Of a stretch of DNA of 64,000 nucleotides, positions 11,516 to 24,938 are shown in pieces. The first letter of the stretch is position 1; each line of letters starts with the position of its first letter. The notes beneath the pieces were generated by a model. That model saw nothing but the letters and a program-made list of their open reading frames with translations, made no database searches and was not told where the DNA came from. The translations under genes were made by a program, and so were the position numbers. The stretch is from assembly GCA_905250075.1 (NCBI GenBank), contig CAJNOP010000495.1:62001-126000 (forward strand). The letters run 5' to 3'. Source of the stretch: Rotaria sp. Silwood1. Lineage: Eukaryota; Rotifera; Eurotatoria; Philodinida; Philodinidae.

Positions 11516-14186
11516 CATGACGACGGAACTGGGCGGACAGATTGTTGTTTTGAAAAATCAAATGATGATAATTTGCGTGTGTATATTGAATCGATTGAAG
11601 ATGAAGGAGCGGAAGCAATGACACACGCACATCATCAGATGCGTCAAATGATGGCTATCAAACATCCGTTTATTTGTTAGTTCGATTGTGTGATTCGTTA
11701 TTTTTACTGTATTGATTAGAAAATCAATTATTAACAAATGTGAACGAAAAATTTCATTTGATTTTTGTTGACTAACCTTTATTTAATAGTAATCAATATT
11801 TTGAGCTCTTTTCGAACCTATGTTCAGAAGTTATAAGCAAATCTTTGAAAAGCTTTTTAAAAAAAGTTTGAATTTTAGTGATTTTTATCATTACTTTTGT
11901 AAAAGTATTGATTTTGTTTAATCCCATCTTTTTTTTCTTTAACTGCATTATGTTTCAAATTTGTTTTGGAACAGTACCTTGATAGTAGACTTTTTTCTCT
12001 GTAATAATATCCCTTAAAGCATATATCCTCTAGAAAGTCAACTGAGTCTTGCAATGTTTTATAGAGAACGGATTATAAGAATATTCTTTTGTAGGGCAAT
12101 ATTTGCTCTTTTTTATTTATTCATGTAAAATAAATGTTAATTTTATTTTAGGTATTTTATTAAGTACCGTATATTGTCTAAACTTTATTTTCAGGCCTTG
12201 TAAAGATATGTTCATAACTCTTGTCTAATGAATTGTACATAATTTCGAAAAGAACACATAATTTTGGTTCTAAGCAAAAGTTTTTAAACACTTTCTGCTG
12301 ACTCTCTTAATCGATCGAAAAATGAGGTTTTGAAAACATTTTTTAAAGATATTTATTTAAAATTGAATATCATGATGAGAGATATCCACGAACTGAGAAC
12401 TAAGATTTTTTTTTTCAATTTTCTCCATAGTTTTATGATTGTTGCGAATAAAAGAAGCACACCATCCTTGATATATTTTTCTTCTCGCATTCATATTCTT
12501 CAAGGAGTTTTTGAGCATGAATGTGTGGATATGATTACACGACGTATTATCATAGAATGATTATTCGTTTATCAATTCAAATTTGATGTAGTTGTCCAAT
12601 ACATGCATGCAGCTAGCTGAAAAAGTAGTCGAAGTAATCTTTTTTATATATTTCTCGAGTTCTATGATTCTCTACTGTATTTTCTATATGAATTCATAAT
12701 CAAGATCATTGCGCACATGAGTCTTTTGTTCTTTCCGATGCCAACGACTGTTTATTTTTTTTGCTCAAACAATACACATTAATGGAAAAAAAAATGGACC
12801 GACAAACTATTTACAAGAACCATAAAATATAGTAGACACAAGACTGAGTTTCTCAAAAAGATATGAGACCATTGCTTTCATCATTTGGATTGACAAAGTT
12901 CATAGAACAATATCTTGATTATCTGCTGTTTGTCTATGTGAATAAGTTTCATAATCTACCTATTTATGATGTTAATCAAATATACTTGGTTCTGACTATC
13001 ACGGTGAAAAAAATAATATCATGCGACAAAGTCATTTATATAAAAAATTTCATTAACATAAATACAGGAAGTCTCAAAAGTTTTCAGGAAAACTTTACGT
13101 TAATATCTGTTACATAACTCACGCAATTTAATTGCTTTTTTTTTAAAAAACAATATGATAGTATATTCTTTTAAGTTTTATTTTATATAATTTTGTTGAC
13201 AACGAATGTTCACAATGAATACCACCAACTGAAAATATCTAAAACCATTATTTTCAAAATCTTTCAGAAAATACTGCAGAAAGTTGATTTTCGAATAAAC
13301 TTATTGTTGTTACCGGTTCCTATTTTGAATGAAGTAGGTTGTTGCAGCAACTCAAACACTTGATATTGGTACATTTTTACAAGCATCATAAATGTCATCG
13401 ATTTTCTTGTCTGTAATTTTTGAAATATCTTTCAGATTGCTATCTATTTACTACTATACTGATTTCACAAAAGTATTTCTAAGTCAATCTATGACTCACT
13501 TAAGTATGTCAAATTTCACATGCATTTTTCTTTTCACTCTGATAAATGACTTAAATTTAGTCATTAATATAACAATATCTATTTTAATGCTTATAAACAC
13601 ATATAGTGACTTGAAATTATATCATTCGCTAACATTGTTTAAGAGATATTTACATAATTATTCTTTGCTGATTTTTGAGATGCAATATAAGTAAAATATC
13701 TTATAATTTTGTCATTTTTCAGAGAAAATCCTATATTTTTATTAAGTCTTAATCTAAGGTCAGATTATTTCTTTCATGATAATGTATTCAAAATGGGTTG
13801 AATAAGTCTCTTTAGACAAAATCGATAAAATTATTATTTCTTTCGAATATAACGTATAACAGTGTCTCTCGCATTGGAGAAGTATTATTATGTTACTTTT
13901 GACAAACATTACTAAACATATTTATTCACATACTACTCTCTTTAGAATTCTTATTTCTTTTTTCTTTTTGTCTAAACTACTTCCAAATGTGACGGCATTA
14001 TTGCGTTTTAGTAAAGAAAAAAAAAAAACTCTTTTTCTCATCTTCTCTTCTATTTCTAGACGTTTTACACGACACCGTTATGAGTTGAATACTTTTTTTT
14101 TAGAAGTACACCGTTGTTGTTAACGGTGCTGCTAACCGTATGCATAGCATAAAATTCATTTCTTTTTCTTTCTCATCGAGGAGAAG
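11516..14186. other. gene-free AT-rich region
   Basis: Several reading frames of 75-100 codons are open here, but they are Phe/Leu/Ile/Ser/Lys-rich translations of AT-rich DNA without exon-like borders or known motifs. I see no supported gene. Confidence 0.45.
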
Positions 14187-14195
14187 TATATAAAG
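14187..14195 (+). promoter_or_regulatory. TATA-box candidate
   Basis: TATATAAAG lies 85-93 bp upstream of the calmodulin-like ATG, in a pyrimidine-rich context that continues to the start. The spacing suits a TATA box with a short 5' UTR. Confidence 0.4.
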
Positions 14196-14279
14196 TCTGA
14201 CTAGTTGATTCCATTTCTTTTATTTTTCTTTTTTGATACAATATATTTGCTCGATTTTTTAATCACAAGAAACATACGT

Positions 14280-14832
14280 ATGGCGAATACTTTAACAAAT
14301 GCTCAGCGTCGAGAGTTAAAAGATGCTTTTGATGTATTTGATACAGGTATAATATATAATTATGAATAATAGTAATTTATTCTGTTTTTTTTAAATAGAT
14401 GGCTCAGGCAAAATATCACATCGAGAATTAGGTAATATATTCAAAGCATTAAATGTTAAAGTCGATGATAATCAATTAAAACACCTAGTCAATGAAATGG
14501 ATACAAATGGAAGTGGTATGTATGAATAAATGTTTTTAATCGTGTTAAAAAAAAGAATATATTTTGAAATAGGACAAATTGAATTCGATGAATTTTGTCG
14601 AGTAATGGCTGAAACATATTTTAAAAGCTATTCTCAAGATGAATTACGTGTGGCTTTTCGTCAATTTGATCAAGATGGTTCAGGTTATATACAAGCTCAA
14701 GAATTAGAAAGTATCATGCAAAAAATGGGTCGACGTTATAATAAAGATGAAATTGATGCAATGGTTAGATCATTAGATAAAAGTGGCGATGGAAAAATAG
14801 GATTTGATGAATTTGTTCAATTATTTAAATAG
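14280..14832 (+). CDS. calmodulin-like protein with four EF hands
   Basis: Three exons (14280-14346, 14399-14515, 14573-14832) with introns of 52 and 57 bp give 147 residues, close to calmodulin's 148-149. Four complete 12-residue calcium loops are present: residues 21-32 (DTDGSGKISHRE), 57-68 (DTNGSGQIEFDE), 94-105 (DQDGSGYIQAQE) and 130-141 (DKSGDGKIGFDE). All have Asp at position 1 and Glu at 12, so all four should bind calcium. The helix between loops 2 and 3 and many other residues differ from true calmodulin, so this is a calmodulin-like or troponin-C-like relative, not the conserved gene. Role: cytosolic calcium sensor, partner unknown. An AATAAA signal lies at 14974-14979. The gene converges on the opsin, with 174 bp between the two stop codons. 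Confidence 0.9.
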
Positions 14833-15006
14833 ATTTTAAAATGTCTTTTTGTATCATAATATAAATGGACAATTATGTTTCACCGAAAATTAACGAACAG
14901 AATGAAAACTATTCAATCATCGAGTGTTGAAAAACATAAAACTGTAGTTTCTGTGTGTCTTTGTCTATAAAGAAATAAATTGATTTATAATATAGTACAA
15001 AAGAAA

Positions 15007-17008
15007 TTATTTACTTGATTGTGAACGATGTTTAGAGGTAATGAATGGTGTATACTGACGAAAATTACCATTACGCACTATAAGTATCAATGGATTCCAT
15101 CTAAATAATGAAAGACATTATATATAAAAGAAAAATAGGAGATTTATGTTTATTTTGAATAGCATACATGAAACTTGTTTTAGCAAATAAAGCTGGTATT
15201 GTGTCCATGATAGATGAAATATGGTTTGCATCAAAAAAAGCTCGTATAACAACGAGAATCGCATATGGTGTCCAAGCAATGAGAAATCCTCCTTAATAAT
15301 TAATATTTAGTGTTTTTTTGCCATAGATGAAAAAACGCAAAAGAATCCAAAACATCAGCATTGCTACCATTCTATTCTGGTGACTTTTCATTATTAAATC
15401 GACATTTTTTCTTTCTGTGTTTTTTTCATAAGCTCATTTTATGGATTAGCACTAATAATCGACTCAGAAATTTCTAAAAATAGTTTATGATTGACGTGAA
15501 CTGAACTACTCAGAATGAGTATTACAGTCACCGAAATGACCAAAAAAATGGTATCGTATACTGTCGTTTCATAAAGTTTGTTGTGCTAAATTCACATTTG
15601 GTAGGCATAGTATTTCGACCATATTCTATCCTGCTATATATAATTGAAAATAATCATCAAACGATCTGAAAATCAAGTAGCCGACTGTCTACAATCGTCA
15701 TACTGCATCTACCAAGAGACGTAATCTTTTTTTTTCTTTTCAGTCTCAATCAAAAAAAATATTCAAATCAAGTACTGAACTCTATAAAAATTCTACTATC
15801 CAAGAATATAAGTTCATTATCTATTACTGTCTATAAGTTTGAAACATCTTGCTGTTATATTGTTATTCTTTCAATTATTCTTATCCTTATTCATCGATTT
15901 TCACAATCAGAAACGACCGAATTTAGTTTTTCTAATTTCTATCTAAGATTCGACCAGATCGGAATCAATTTTGCATATGTCTATTAAAGAGTCAAACATA
16001 TTCTTACCGATGACAAAACTGATTGTATGTAGAACACGACGTTCGATGAGTAGTCGACGTCGAACAGAAGATTGATTAAGTTTGGTTGTAAACCAACGTC
16101 GACGATTTCGAATCTTGATAAGAAATACATATTTTTTTTTCTTTTTTTTTTGTTCAAATAGAGAATTGCTTACTAATAGATATATTTTTATATTTGTTAT
16201 TAATATTATCATAACGGGTATAAAATAAACAAAAATAAGAACAGTTATATTATAACTGATTACATTGAATGATCTTTCTGTCCATTTGATGCTACATGAA
16301 ACTCCTACACCCTAAATTTAATTCAATCATACACTAATCAATTTTGAGAATACTACTATAATCAAACCTCATAATCATACGAAGACCATCCTAATAATGG
16401 CATTATTGTCCAAAATAGAGATAATATATAAACACATCCAATGGATGTATAAGTTCGTTGAATTATGCCACTTGGTTCTTGGAAAGATCTAGTCATGATA
16501 CTGTATCTAATGAAGATTAAAAAAATATGTAATTCTTCTATTCTAATTGAATTTTATTTTACCTATCAATTGAAATTAAACAAAGCATGTACATATTTGA
16601 ACAGCCCACAAAATAAGTAATAATAGCTTCGAATACACAACCAATATATGTGAAAATCCATCTGTAGAAAATATTATTAATATTCTATTGTTTTTCTTTT
16701 TAAGAATATTCTAACCTGCAATAAATAAGTGACAAAGCTGGAAATGGTATTTCGAAAAATGCTCCAATAAAATCACCCAATAATAGACCACCAATAAGTA
16801 TATTTGTAGATAATTGACGTAATATATTATTTCGTATTAATGTATAAAGTAGTGAACCATTTAGAATCGTACCAATTATCCAAAGAAGAATCAAATAATA
16901 TCCAAAAAGTCGAAGTATGTGACAAGATTCAATTTGTTTTAATTGCGAAATATTAGTGAAAACAGATATAGATAAATTCATTGATATAAAGGAAACATTG
17001 TTTTGCAT
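15007..17008 (-). CDS. opsin (retinal-binding class A GPCR)
   Basis: Seven exons (17008-16716, 16661-16563, 16506-16368, 16311-16174, 16113-16008, 15291-15168, 15100-15007) join in frame to 330 residues. Opsin hallmarks are clear: TIPALFAKTS in TM7 with the retinal-linking Lys, FLIAWTPYA in TM6, SIDRY at the end of TM3, PLLGWSSYDYE and SCSIKW in extracellular loop 2, and the loop-1 and loop-2 disulfide cysteines. Counting without gaps from the TM3 Cys to DRY puts a Glu at the bovine-113 position. Counting back from the loop-2 Cys puts a Glu at position 181. The usual NPxxY reads NPLIL. Introns are about 55-70 bp except the one before TM6 (716 bp, 15292-16007, nothing recognised inside). CTTTTCACAG lies six bases before the ATG. 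Role: light-sensing or photoisomerase; the opsin class is not settled. Confidence 0.92.
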
Positions 17009-19930
17009 AATGATCTGTGAAAAGAAAAGATATGCAGATGTTTACACGTATAGTTTTTCTCGTTCTGTAGGTACGGAAAAAAAAAGAAGTTAGATTTAAA
17101 TTAAAATAACCTAATAAATGTTAGAGTGACAAAGAAAATATCTATAGAAGCTTCTCTTTACGATTAGATTATGTTAATTTTTCCTATATTAAGAAAATTT
17201 TGTCTTCTGTCAAGACAGGCTTAATGTCACTCTATTGTGTATTTTATTTTCTGCTCATATTTGCTCCCCTTGTGTATTATTTTGACTATCATTATAACAA
17301 GTGTTTTCAATTTAGCATAGAAAAAAATTTTCTTTTTCACATTTTATAGAATCAAGTATAAAAATGTCCGAGAGATGTTGCAAAATTGATATTAATTATT
17401 AAAGATGAAAATACAGTTTCGTTGAAGATTTTTCTGAACTGTTTTTGTGTTTACAATTAGTTATCATCTTTTATTCTAATATGTCAATTCAAGAAAACTG
17501 ATCTTCTTATAATTGTTAGTATGTACTCTGACTAAACGAAAAAAAAAACAAATGTCAAATTTTTAAACAATTTTTCGAAGCATAACATAGGAGTATCAAT
17601 TAATCTACTTTGCTAGTTTTTTATCGAGTAAAGGAGCATCGGATTTGCAGCTTTTTATTTATTTACGATTGTCTTTATAAAGAATTCTCTGAAATTATTG
17701 ATTAATATTTCGTTTGTCTGTGTTAGTATCACTTATTATCTATACGAAATAAAGTTTTGAAGCATGCTCTTTTTTTTCATTACAAAGAATAAAAACTCTC
17801 CTCTCATTCCATCATTGTATATTTGCTCATGTTTATGCACGAAAAGTTTTTTTTTAAGTAATTAACATATTTCTTGACAAATTTCCATTTCATTAAATGG
17901 ATTCACCGATGTAAAATTTATACAAAGGAGCAATCCATTTAAGACTTTTTATCGAACTACCTGTATATATAGCTCTAAACCACTTCTTTTGATTATAAAA
18001 AGAAGCTACATTATCTGTTACTTACAAGAGATTGTTCTCAACCTGTCTGACAACGTTCGACTTCATATTTTGGGTACACGCACGTTATGATAAGACTAAG
18101 AAGATACTGGAAGAAACCGAATTCATGATCTACTTAAGTCGAAATCCGATCAGCAGTTATATTAAAAAAAGTCATTTCTGTACTCTCGTTTTTTTGATAT
18201 AGATTCTTTATTTTATATTTCTTTCAAGTTCCAAAACATTCAATGCAAAATTTTCTTTGAATCTCAAGAGATAGACGTCTTAAGTCAAAAACAGGCTAAA
18301 ATAGGGTTTGGAGAGTTTCTCCTTTTTTTTCTCATACAAATAGACAAGAGCAAAAGCAAGTGGACTATTAGAAGGGCTATTCAATCTGAAAGGGATCGAA
18401 TCAGAGAACAAATTGGCATCAAAGCTAAGAAATAAAACAAAAAACAAGTGCAGTTTGAGATGTAATAAGTGGATATGATAAATGAAAAAGGTTTCTACAC
18501 TGTTGGAATAGTCTTTGAATCTAGGAAAACAGCAGGACACAGAAAACACACTTTGATAGGCTGAAGAGATGGAGAAAAAAGAGAAGGATATAACGAACAT
18601 TTTTTCTAAGTGTACCAAAAAAAACGGACGGGTCATAATAATTCTTAATACGAATAAAACCTAAAAAGATTCCACCGGCACCATGTGGCCTCCATGCAAA
18701 AAAAGACATAGTTTTGTACGTCATCTTTTCTAGTTTTGCTGTTCTACGTCTATGTCAACTTATTAAATCTATATCTCATGATGTAGAGAAACTTTTGAGC
18801 TAAATCTTTTTGAATTTAAAGCATATAAAATGAAGAACCTATGTTAAAAATTTCAAGCTTGACCAATGAAAAATAAAAATGAAAAGATTTCAGCAAAAAT
18901 GAGAGCGAAAAAATGATGTTCTTCAATCTAACTGTTGAGCTGATCTCGGTTTAGGTGCACTATAGAAGCAAATCCTTTTACGAGTTTCTTAGTCTCGTCA
19001 TGACCTACTTGTAGTCAAATTTGAGGTCAAACGATGTTCAACAATTGTATATATTCACTGGTTCATTTCACATATTTTGTCTAGCTAGTAATCATACAGA
19101 AAAAATATTTCATATATTTTTTATTTTTCTATGAACTTTTTTACCAACAATTTTATATATTCATGTAAAAAATCTCTAGGTTACTAAAATTTAATATTTT
19201 CCTATGACTTTATAATGATTCAGTAGGATAGACGGCATCTAATTACCACTAAAGGCTGCTGTATTTTAAAGAGCATAATAAGTCGATCTTTTAATAGCTT
19301 CATTTTAATTTCACTCATTTATCGCATGTTGTCAAGGGAAGCTTCAGGGCAAATCTTCTCAGAAAGACTAATATATAAAGAAATTATATCTTGCAGAAAT
19401 TTTATGAATATTAATTGCATGACTGTAATGCTAATCAAATGGTTTCTGATTTTTATTATCATAATACGTAATGCAGCTTGTTCTATTTTTTGATTATAAT
19501 AGCAAGAATGAATATTGATTAGAATTTACGCACTTTTTTCAGTACAGATTCGAAGAATTATGAGGAAGATAGAATATATCTATTCATTAAACAATAATGC
19601 AACAGATTTTTGAAAATGTCTGACTAGTTAAAGATTGACTTATATTTCACCATAAAGTTAAGAAATATTTTCTGGACATATTGATGCACATGAATAGATG
19701 TGAAGATATTTTGTTGAAGGTTTTCTCAAGATAAGTTATCAAAATGCTCTTCGTTGTCGTTTGACCTGTAAGAACATAATCTATTACGATGAGCTTATTT
19801 TTTGATAAAGTTCTTGCACTATAAAGCATCTGTTAGACTATAAAGAATATTAGTTAATTCATATATATTAAGCACTCATTATTAATCATTATAATTGACT
19901 TTAATATATGTCTCGGTGAAAATACTTACT
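17009..19930. other. gene-free region
   Basis: AT-rich sequence without supported exons. Overlapping minus-strand frames at 18280-18724 are Phe/Ser-rich, with neither family resemblance nor clear splice borders. Confidence 0.4.
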
Positions 19931-20102
19931 GGATGAGTATGAATTGCTAGCATGAGTGCTCATATTAATTGTCCTAGTGCTTAGACAATTTTATACATAT
20001 GAATACTTTTTGTGTACTCTGACTAGTATTCATATGAGTTTTTCTCTATACACTTACCCATAGGCAATGACGTGAGTACTCAATGTAGTACTCATGTTCA
20101 TC
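19931..20102. mobile_element. MITE-like inverted repeat with internal hairpin
   Basis: The arms at 19931-19976 (GGATGAGTATGAATTGCTAG start) and about 20058-20102 (TAGTACTCATGTTCATC end) are imperfect reverse complements, about 65-70% by eye. Inside them a second hairpin is formed by ATACATATGAATACT and AGTATTCATATGAGT near 19995-20040. There is no coding capacity. Target duplications are not clear. Confidence 0.4.
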
Positions 20103-20202
20103 TTTTTTGCAGAAAATTTAGCAAGGCATTTATGCGTTTGGATATACAAAAGTAGATTGAAGGTATGCAATTGAGAAAAATGATATTGTATGACGTACAA
20201 TA

Positions 20203-20317
20203 TAGTGGTGGAACCAGGAGTGGTCTAGAGAGAGCTGAGCTCCCTCTAGAAAATTTTGAAACTGCAGTCAATGCATATGTGAGCTCTCGCTAGAATTTTT
20301 TTCTGTCTCCGCCACTA
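20203..20317. mobile_element. 115-bp MITE-like palindrome with TAGTGGYGGA ends
   Basis: It starts TAGTGGTGGAACCAGGAG and ends CTGTCTCCGCCACTA, so the termini are inverted (TAGTGGYGGA). Inner AGAGAGAGCTGAGCTCCCTC and GAGCTCTCGCTAGA add a second layer of palindromy. TA flanks both ends, as for Tc1/mariner-type insertions, but the match is too short to assign a superfamily. Confidence 0.45.
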
Positions 20318-22489
20318 GTATGATAGAAAGAAACTATTTTAACAACTTATTTAGTTTACCCTCTATTCTTGACTGACAAATCATTTATACGATTCCGTTG
20401 ATAGTGACTTTAAGAAAGAAATACAACCTCTCATTTTAAGCTATTAAATTGTCAAGTGTGGTTGAATGTGTATGTAAAAACTGTTAATAGAAATTCGTTG
20501 AAGTTTACTTTTCTGAATTCGGATAAAAATTTCGGTATTCAAATACAGACTTTGAAATTAACTATACTATAGACAAAATAGATTTTATTTTTAGTGTTTT
20601 TTTTATAAATAGCAAAAAAAACACAAATAATTATGAATAAAAACATGTCTATTGGGTTTTTAATTATGTAATAATCAACACTGCATATTTATTTATAATC
20701 AAACTTTTCTGTATCACATAATAATTAATTTTGTATTTTTATTTTTCTATACTATACTGTGTTTCATCTGTCTTTTAGTGTATTCCTACTTTATGAGGTA
20801 GAGACAAGTATATCTTTATCATTAATGGATCATAAAAACAAGATTTTATGTCTTTTAAAAATAATGCACAACAGATATGCATTTCTACGCTAGATATGAT
20901 CGTTCATAATACAGCATTAGTGATCATGCAGTTCTCTGATTCCTATCACCTATAAAATTTTTGGTTTTTGTTTTAAATTGTATTCTTTTTTTAATCTTTT
21001 AAACCAATAAATAAAAAAAATGTTTTTTATTATATCAAGCTAAGAAATATTTTACTTTCTTCTATAAACGATGAAGATTTCTCTAGTTTTATTATTTGTT
21101 TGAAAAAAAAATTTATTAAATTTGATATCTAAATAAAATGAATGTAATAGGACACAACTGAACAGAATATAGACTTATGAGAGTTTTACATAGTTCATTA
21201 AAGTTCACAAAGCTATATAAGAGTACTTACGAGTACCTTCACTTGACCAGATAATCTCTACACAATTTGATGCGTTTTGTCTACCTATAATCTATGTTTA
21301 TCCTAAACGATTGTTAAATGAGAGAAAAATCCAGAATATCAAATTTACACTCTTTAATAATGAATAATATAGAAGGCTTTTGAGTCCTTCTCTAATTTTC
21401 AAGGTATTATATCTACCATTTGATTAAGTATGGTAAATCATTTGTAAGATAGACAAACGTTGCTCCAAGTAATTTCACATCATTACATAAACATTTTCCT
21501 TGAGGTACAATGGAATATATGCGTTCCTTTTGTGTTATTCTGGTATATAGGAATTTGCAACATAGTCCTCGTTTCGAGAAAATTTTCATTTTTTCTCAGC
21601 AAAAGTCTTTGTTTTCATTAGAAAAAAAAGGAGTTGGCACCAGCTTTTAAAAATTTTAAAAACATCTGTCTAGCGCTTAAATAAGTTCTCTTGCATCCCA
21701 TTCATCTTTCTAGTCGTTGTATGTTTATCTTTTTTATTCTCTAATTGAATAATAAAAGAAAAAAAAGTAATATTTTATGAAGTTTTCATTAAGCAAATTT
21801 GTTGATTCTCACATTAATGCATTCACTTTTTACTGTGCTTTCAAAATGTAAATTGAACTATATCTCTATTTCTATGCATGCTAAAAAAAACAAAACAACT
21901 AGGATGTATACTAATCAATAACATATGTATATCTTAGCCTTACTTTTTTTGTGATAGAACTAGTAGGTTCAATGAAGATGATTATTTATTCCATTGACAA
22001 AATTGAGAAGTTAAGATAAGACAAGATTAACAAAATCTATGAAAATATTATTTTTTCTTACTAGATCTTATAGAAGATGAATTTAATTTGACTTTACATC
22101 CAATTATGTCGTACTTTCATACTTGATTGATCTATTTTCAATTTGACAGATGTACTTTTTAATGACTCGTATTCTTGTTTTCTTATGTTTATAAATAGAT
22201 TGAATTTTATTCAGATCAAATTATTTGATAAAATGCTATAAAACAAAACAAACATGAAATAGATAATCATACTTTAAAGTACAAGACTATACATATAAAA
22301 AGAAGCACACACACACTGTTAAACAGATAGTAATAGAGAGCTACTAATTCAAAAGTAAAAGAACATCATAAAAAAAAAAATTGCATTATTTTTGTTCATG
22401 ACAATTATGAGAGCATGAACAAAAAAAAACGTGAATTTATCTGAACAAGAAGAGCCTTATTATAAATAAAGATAAATACATCAAACATT
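20318..22489. other. gene-free region
   Basis: AT-rich sequence with poly-A runs (near 22370 and 22420) and a short CA run near 22306-22316. No exon or RNA gene was recognised. Confidence 0.4.
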
Positions 22490-24669
22490 TCAAATATATC
22501 GATCACGTTGACGAAGATAACAAAGTAGACCAAGAGCAGCAACAATACAAAAGCCCTAAAAAAAACAAAAGATCAAAGATTAATTTCTGATACAATAAAA
22601 CTTAAATATTAAAAAAGCATAAGTATTCAAATTAGAGAGTTTTGTCCCTTTACTTTGAAATGACTGTCATTCTATTCTTTACGCATAGAGCAGTCGAATG
22701 ATGGATAAAATGTACTTGCTCTAAGTTCATAAGAAATAGATTGAAAAAATATTGCGTATGTGATAGATTATAATAACAGAAGGGAATTCCCAAAAAACAA
22801 AAAATATTAATTATTCAGAGCGAGGATGTGTTTAAATTAGCAACGTTCACTATAATAAACATAGCTCAAATGTTACGTGTCATTTGATTACGAAAGATTA
22901 AAAAAAAAAGAAGTCCATAGAAAAAGGAATTATTATAAATAAAGAAATTCTTCTTCTTATAACATTAAGAATCTTTAGCAAATTACTTTCGTGGAAAACA
23001 AAATTTACTCAACAACTAAAGCGTATAGAACAAAAATTGACACTTATTGAAAGTTGTGAATTTTAGATATATCTGTTTCGTTGTCGTTTCCCGAGTAATA
23101 AATCCTAATCGAATCATTAAATATGTAAGATTTTAGAGAATTAATATGTATGTTCAAAAAACAAAAAAAAAAAAACTTGCTTCTTCACGTTTTAATACTA
23201 TCAAAATACTGAAATGTTCATTAGTTATGATCGACTATTTACATATGAATCAAATTCATAGTACCATATGTTTACTTCTTTTCCTTTGCAAAATGCTAAA
23301 ACAGTATGATTGGACTCATTTATTTAATTGACAAGACAAATTCCTATGCTTTTCCAACAAAAATTCGTTACTAGATCTAGTCAGATTGTTCACCGGAACT
23401 AATCCAACAGGTCATACTCGACAAAATATCTTCGAAACAACTATTAAACTCACAAGAGAAGTTCATCAATTATTCAATGAAGACTAGATACAATACATAG
23501 ACTCAAATAAACTATGAATACCTTGAAAAGAACTCGTCCTATTAGCTTATTGCTACGAAACTACTGTAGTTTTATACTTCGATCCATAAAGTTTTAATCC
23601 TTAATTCAAATTAAATCTACAGAACGTCAAATACTACTCAACTTACTTCTACAAAGACAAGAACAAAAGCTAAAATTCCAACTATCATTAAATTTCGATT
23701 AATTTCCATTTGAATCATATTAAAGCATCCCTAAACAAAAAATTCTAATAATCAAAAACAAAAAAACGAACATTTGTCTTGTCTAACATACATTTGTATA
23801 AATTAAACCATAAGTTTCATTAGCAGCAATTTGTTTTCCACAACCATTTATTTCTTCAATACAACATGAATCTGGTACATATGGTTGTCCAATCCATATA
23901 TCAGCATTAAACCAATCTTGATATTGATCAACACCACAACAATGAAACTAAATATAAAATTTAATAATTTTATTTTCAAAAAAAATAAAATATTATTTCA
24001 TACACGTTTTTGAATTGAATTCATTGTTTTACGAAAATTATTTTCATCAACACCTTCATCACCTGGATATTGACGAATATTTTCAAGTAATTCTTTTCGT
24101 GCAGTCATTGCTACCTTCAAATAGAAATCAAATTCTTTTAATTTTCATTGAAAAAAACAAAAACAAAATTTTACTCGTTCATTAAATGCAATAACAAATA
24201 CAACACCAAGTAATAATGCTACGAAAATAATAATCATCGTTATAATATACTAAATATTAAGATTTAAAATAAAATAAATATTAAAATAATTTTATAACTT
24301 ACAATAAATAATAAAATTTTCTTTTCAAACCATGCACCAATACATCCAATAGCACCAAGTAACATAGAAAATTTAGCTAAAAAAAAAAAAAATTTCAAAA
24401 ATAATGGAAAAAAAAAACTTCATATTCAAAACCTGAAATAATCAATACAACTGGTGCCGTAAATATTTGATTTTTCATTAATGGTCGATAATCAATCGAT
24501 TTTATATGTAACCACCAACTACAAACAACAACAGCAAAACCCAATGCCTAAAATTTTCATATCATTCAAAAATATTTATTAATAAAGAAATCATATTTTC
24601 AAATATTACAAAAAAACACATATTGACTATTGTAAAAATACAACGAAATACCATATAAGTTGATGACAT
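22490..24669 (-). CDS. tetraspanin
   Basis: Eight exons (24669-24610, 24547-24433, 24376-24303, 24249-24175, 24114-24004, 23947-23792, 23730-23647, 22555-22490) join in frame to 246 residues, a normal tetraspanin size. The first four exons carry TM1-TM3, including the polar SMLLGAIGCIGAWFEKK stretch of TM2 and the short inner loop. The large extracellular loop is carried by exons 5-7 and has the diagnostic CCG, PDSCC, GCG and GC cysteines (six in all), so two or three disulfides are expected. TM4 lies in exons 7-8, followed by a short basic tail RQRDRYI. Role: scaffold of membrane protein microdomains; partners unknown. The last intron is 1,091 bp; the others are about 55-75 bp. It is divergent from FIP1, whose start is 269 bp away, so the two may share a promoter region. 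Confidence 0.92.
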
Positions 24670-24938
24670 TCTCAATCTTTTAATTATTGAGTGTGACTGA
24701 TCGTATCAATCAATTAATAATCCAATGTATATATATGTATGATGAATGAATCAATGAATAGTATACTATAACGATAGAGGTCATATTATATTTTTATTTT
24801 TTATTATTTATAGAAATATAAAACATAACATATGATTGGTTACTTTGTTTTTGTCTTATATCAACAGATATAAACTCAGGAACGAACAAAAATAATATTG
24901 AAAGAAAAAAGGAAAATAATAACTTTTCAGATTAGATC
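24670..24938. promoter_or_regulatory. divergent intergenic region, tetraspanin/FIP1
   Basis: Only 269 bp separate the two divergent start codons. The region contains TA-rich sequence (ATATATATGTAT near 24728-24739) and a pyrimidine-AG (ACTTTTCAG at 24922-24930) just before the FIP1 ATG. It must hold the 5' signals of both genes. Confidence 0.5.

Noticed and set aside
11516-14123. Several 75-100-codon plus frames upstream of the calmodulin-like gene
   Set aside because: All are Phe/Ile/Lys-rich with no domain, conserved motif or exon borders.
18280-18724. Overlapping minus-strand frames of 118 and 67 codons
   Set aside because: Phe/Ser/Leu-rich AT translation without motifs, splice borders or a plausible start context.
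23146-23331. 61-codon plus frame within the tetraspanin's last intron
   Set aside because: It lies antisense in an intron and shows no protein-like features.
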